Positions 62,901-64,000 of a stretch of 64,000 bases of DNA are shown piece after piece. The DNA is taken from contig CM057144.1 of assembly GCA_029964075.1 (NCBI GenBank), positions 14,717,281 through 14,781,280 of the forward strand, given 5' to 3'. Under the pieces are notes generated by a model. The model was not told where the DNA came from, did no database searches, and saw nothing but the letters and a program-made list of their open reading frames with translations. Numbering within the stretch: position 1 is the first letter of the stretch; every line of letters starts with the position of its first letter. Made by a program: the position numbers and the translations under genes. The stretch is from Patiria pectinifera. Its lineage: Eukaryota; Echinodermata; Asteroidea; Valvatida; Asterinidae.

Positions 62901-63892
62901 GTAAATCAGTCGCATTTCAAACGAGTATTTCACGTTTCCGCTTTTATTGCCCAGAGAACCCACAAACATTATTTTTTCCATTATTACTCCAGTGTAATAC
63001 ACTAATAAGAATCTTACCTGTATTACACATCGCATGATGTGTAATTTAAAACTGTCAATTTTACTTCAAAGAAATTTCACGAACTACATGTGTACAAGGT
63101 TAAATTTTCCAATAAACTTAAGGAAAGAGTCAACAGAGGGCGCTAGAACGATTATACGAGGGTACACTTCACCTGTGACGTGACTTCACCAATGGGAGCA
63201 ACTAAAGGCAAACAGTAAATATTTGTGTTTAGTTCAAGATTTTACACGGGGGAGGGGACCGTTATCGGTAACGTTGGGCTGCGTAATAGCTTAATTAGAT
63301 CGGAAAAATAATCACTTAATTCGCTCCATTACCACTTGGTTGCCTTGCAACTTAATCTCATGGTGATGACTTTCTATACTAGTTCAATATGTTGTAAATA
63401 ACATCATAATGATGATAATTAACCCTCTTAATTTATTTTATGAAAAAAATGGTGCAGGCTTTTAAAAAAGTTTTAAATTTTTGTTTCGCTATCAACCAAC
63501 GTTCACTGGCAGTGGATGGACCATCAGCCCGACCTGAGAACAATATTAAACGCCAGGATTGTTGGTTCTGCTTGGGAACCAGACTGTCAACCAAATGGTT
63601 CTCGAACTTTATTTCCCTTTCAAAAAATCCTCCAAAATCACAGATTTCACGAAGAAAAAACGACAATAAAAAGTAGGATTTGATTTAGCCCGGCCCCATA
63701 AAAATGATAAAGATTCGCAATGGTGTATTTGCATTGCCCTAATGATAGTAGTTGAAAATGGCGTTACGGTAGTCACTACGTTTATGTTTTTTCCCACGTA
63801 GTTCAGACACTGTGTACTTGCACTGATGATGTTCCACATGTTTTCCTTTTCATAAAGGTTTCCACTTTAATTTCCTCGCACAGCCAGTTATT
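62878..63892. other. Upstream region of CEP19
   Basis: Holds the inferred CEP19 start region, an inverted pair GTGTAATACAC / GTATTACACAT near 62992-63030, an AGAGGGCGC motif at 63135 and the inverted family D tail near 63600-63670. No gene seen. Confidence 0.5.
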
Positions 63893-64000
63893 ACAGGTGT
63901 GATCATCAGTTCCTACATGATCTCCCAAAATGTCCGAGACGATGCACCTTCAACGTCTTCTGCCGCTGCCGCGACTACCGGTGCAGTGACGGTGGCCAGT
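63893..64000 (+). CDS. Possible partial exon at window end
   Basis: A good 3' splice site (TTTCCTCGCACAG ending at about 63892) is followed by GC-richer sequence that stays open in one frame to the window end. It would read ...VIISSYMISQ NVRDDAP then a Ser/Ala/Thr-rich run. The first ATG in frame is at about 63927, so this may be a first coding exon. No family recognised. CEP19 on the opposite strand would be its divergent neighbour. Confidence 0.3.

Overview
The window is nuclear DNA of an animal, most likely a marine invertebrate deuterostome such as an echinoderm. The evidence is spliced genes with GT-AG introns and linked reading phases, AT-rich introns filled with tRNA-derived SINEs, foldback elements and minisatellites, and a gene set that includes a CatSper sperm-channel subunit. 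Species cannot be fixed from the sequence alone. All gene models below were read by eye from splice sites, phase continuity and protein similarity recalled from memory; none was tested by alignment.

Layout from left to right. (1) 1-10205, plus: the 3' part of CATSPERD, 14 coding exons whose phases join perfectly into 491 residues and a stop; its 5' end lies outside the window. (2) 15303-23488, plus: a secreted or surface protein of about 556 residues, with a signal peptide, a lysozyme/transglycosylase-like N-terminal domain, a von Willebrand A domain with an intact MIDAS, and a hydrophobic C-terminus. (3) 28564-41125, minus: a complete nicotinic acetylcholine receptor alpha-type subunit, 9 coding exons and 492 residues. 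(4) 43589-47299, minus: a TRIM-NHL protein (RING, two B-boxes, coiled coil, filamin repeat, six NHL repeats), 4 coding exons and 741 residues. (5) 54500-59316, plus: BIVM, 7 coding exons and 631 residues. (6) 61840-62331, minus: CEP19, a single coding exon of 163 residues with a non-coding 5' exon. (7) 63893-64000, plus: a possible exon cut by the window end.

The genes are unrelated in function (sperm calcium channel, extracellular matrix or surface, neurotransmission, ubiquitin/RNA regulation, an orphan BIVM protein, ciliogenesis), so this is an ordinary eukaryotic neighbourhood and not an operon or cluster.

The non-coding DNA is structured. At least four tRNA-derived repeat families are present, three of them in two or more recognisable copies. 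There are several foldback or inverted-repeat elements, one flanked by a perfect 10-base target duplication. A 12-base minisatellite motif is expanded separately in several introns. A pentanucleotide array fills most of one receptor intron, and a short GC-rich motif resembling the CTCF core recurs far more often than expected. The most interesting protein-level observations are a possible papain-like Cys-His-Asp triad in BIVM and the fusion of a lysozyme-like domain to a VWA domain. The most interesting DNA-level observation is a foldback element whose end forms the 3' splice-site tract of the next exon.
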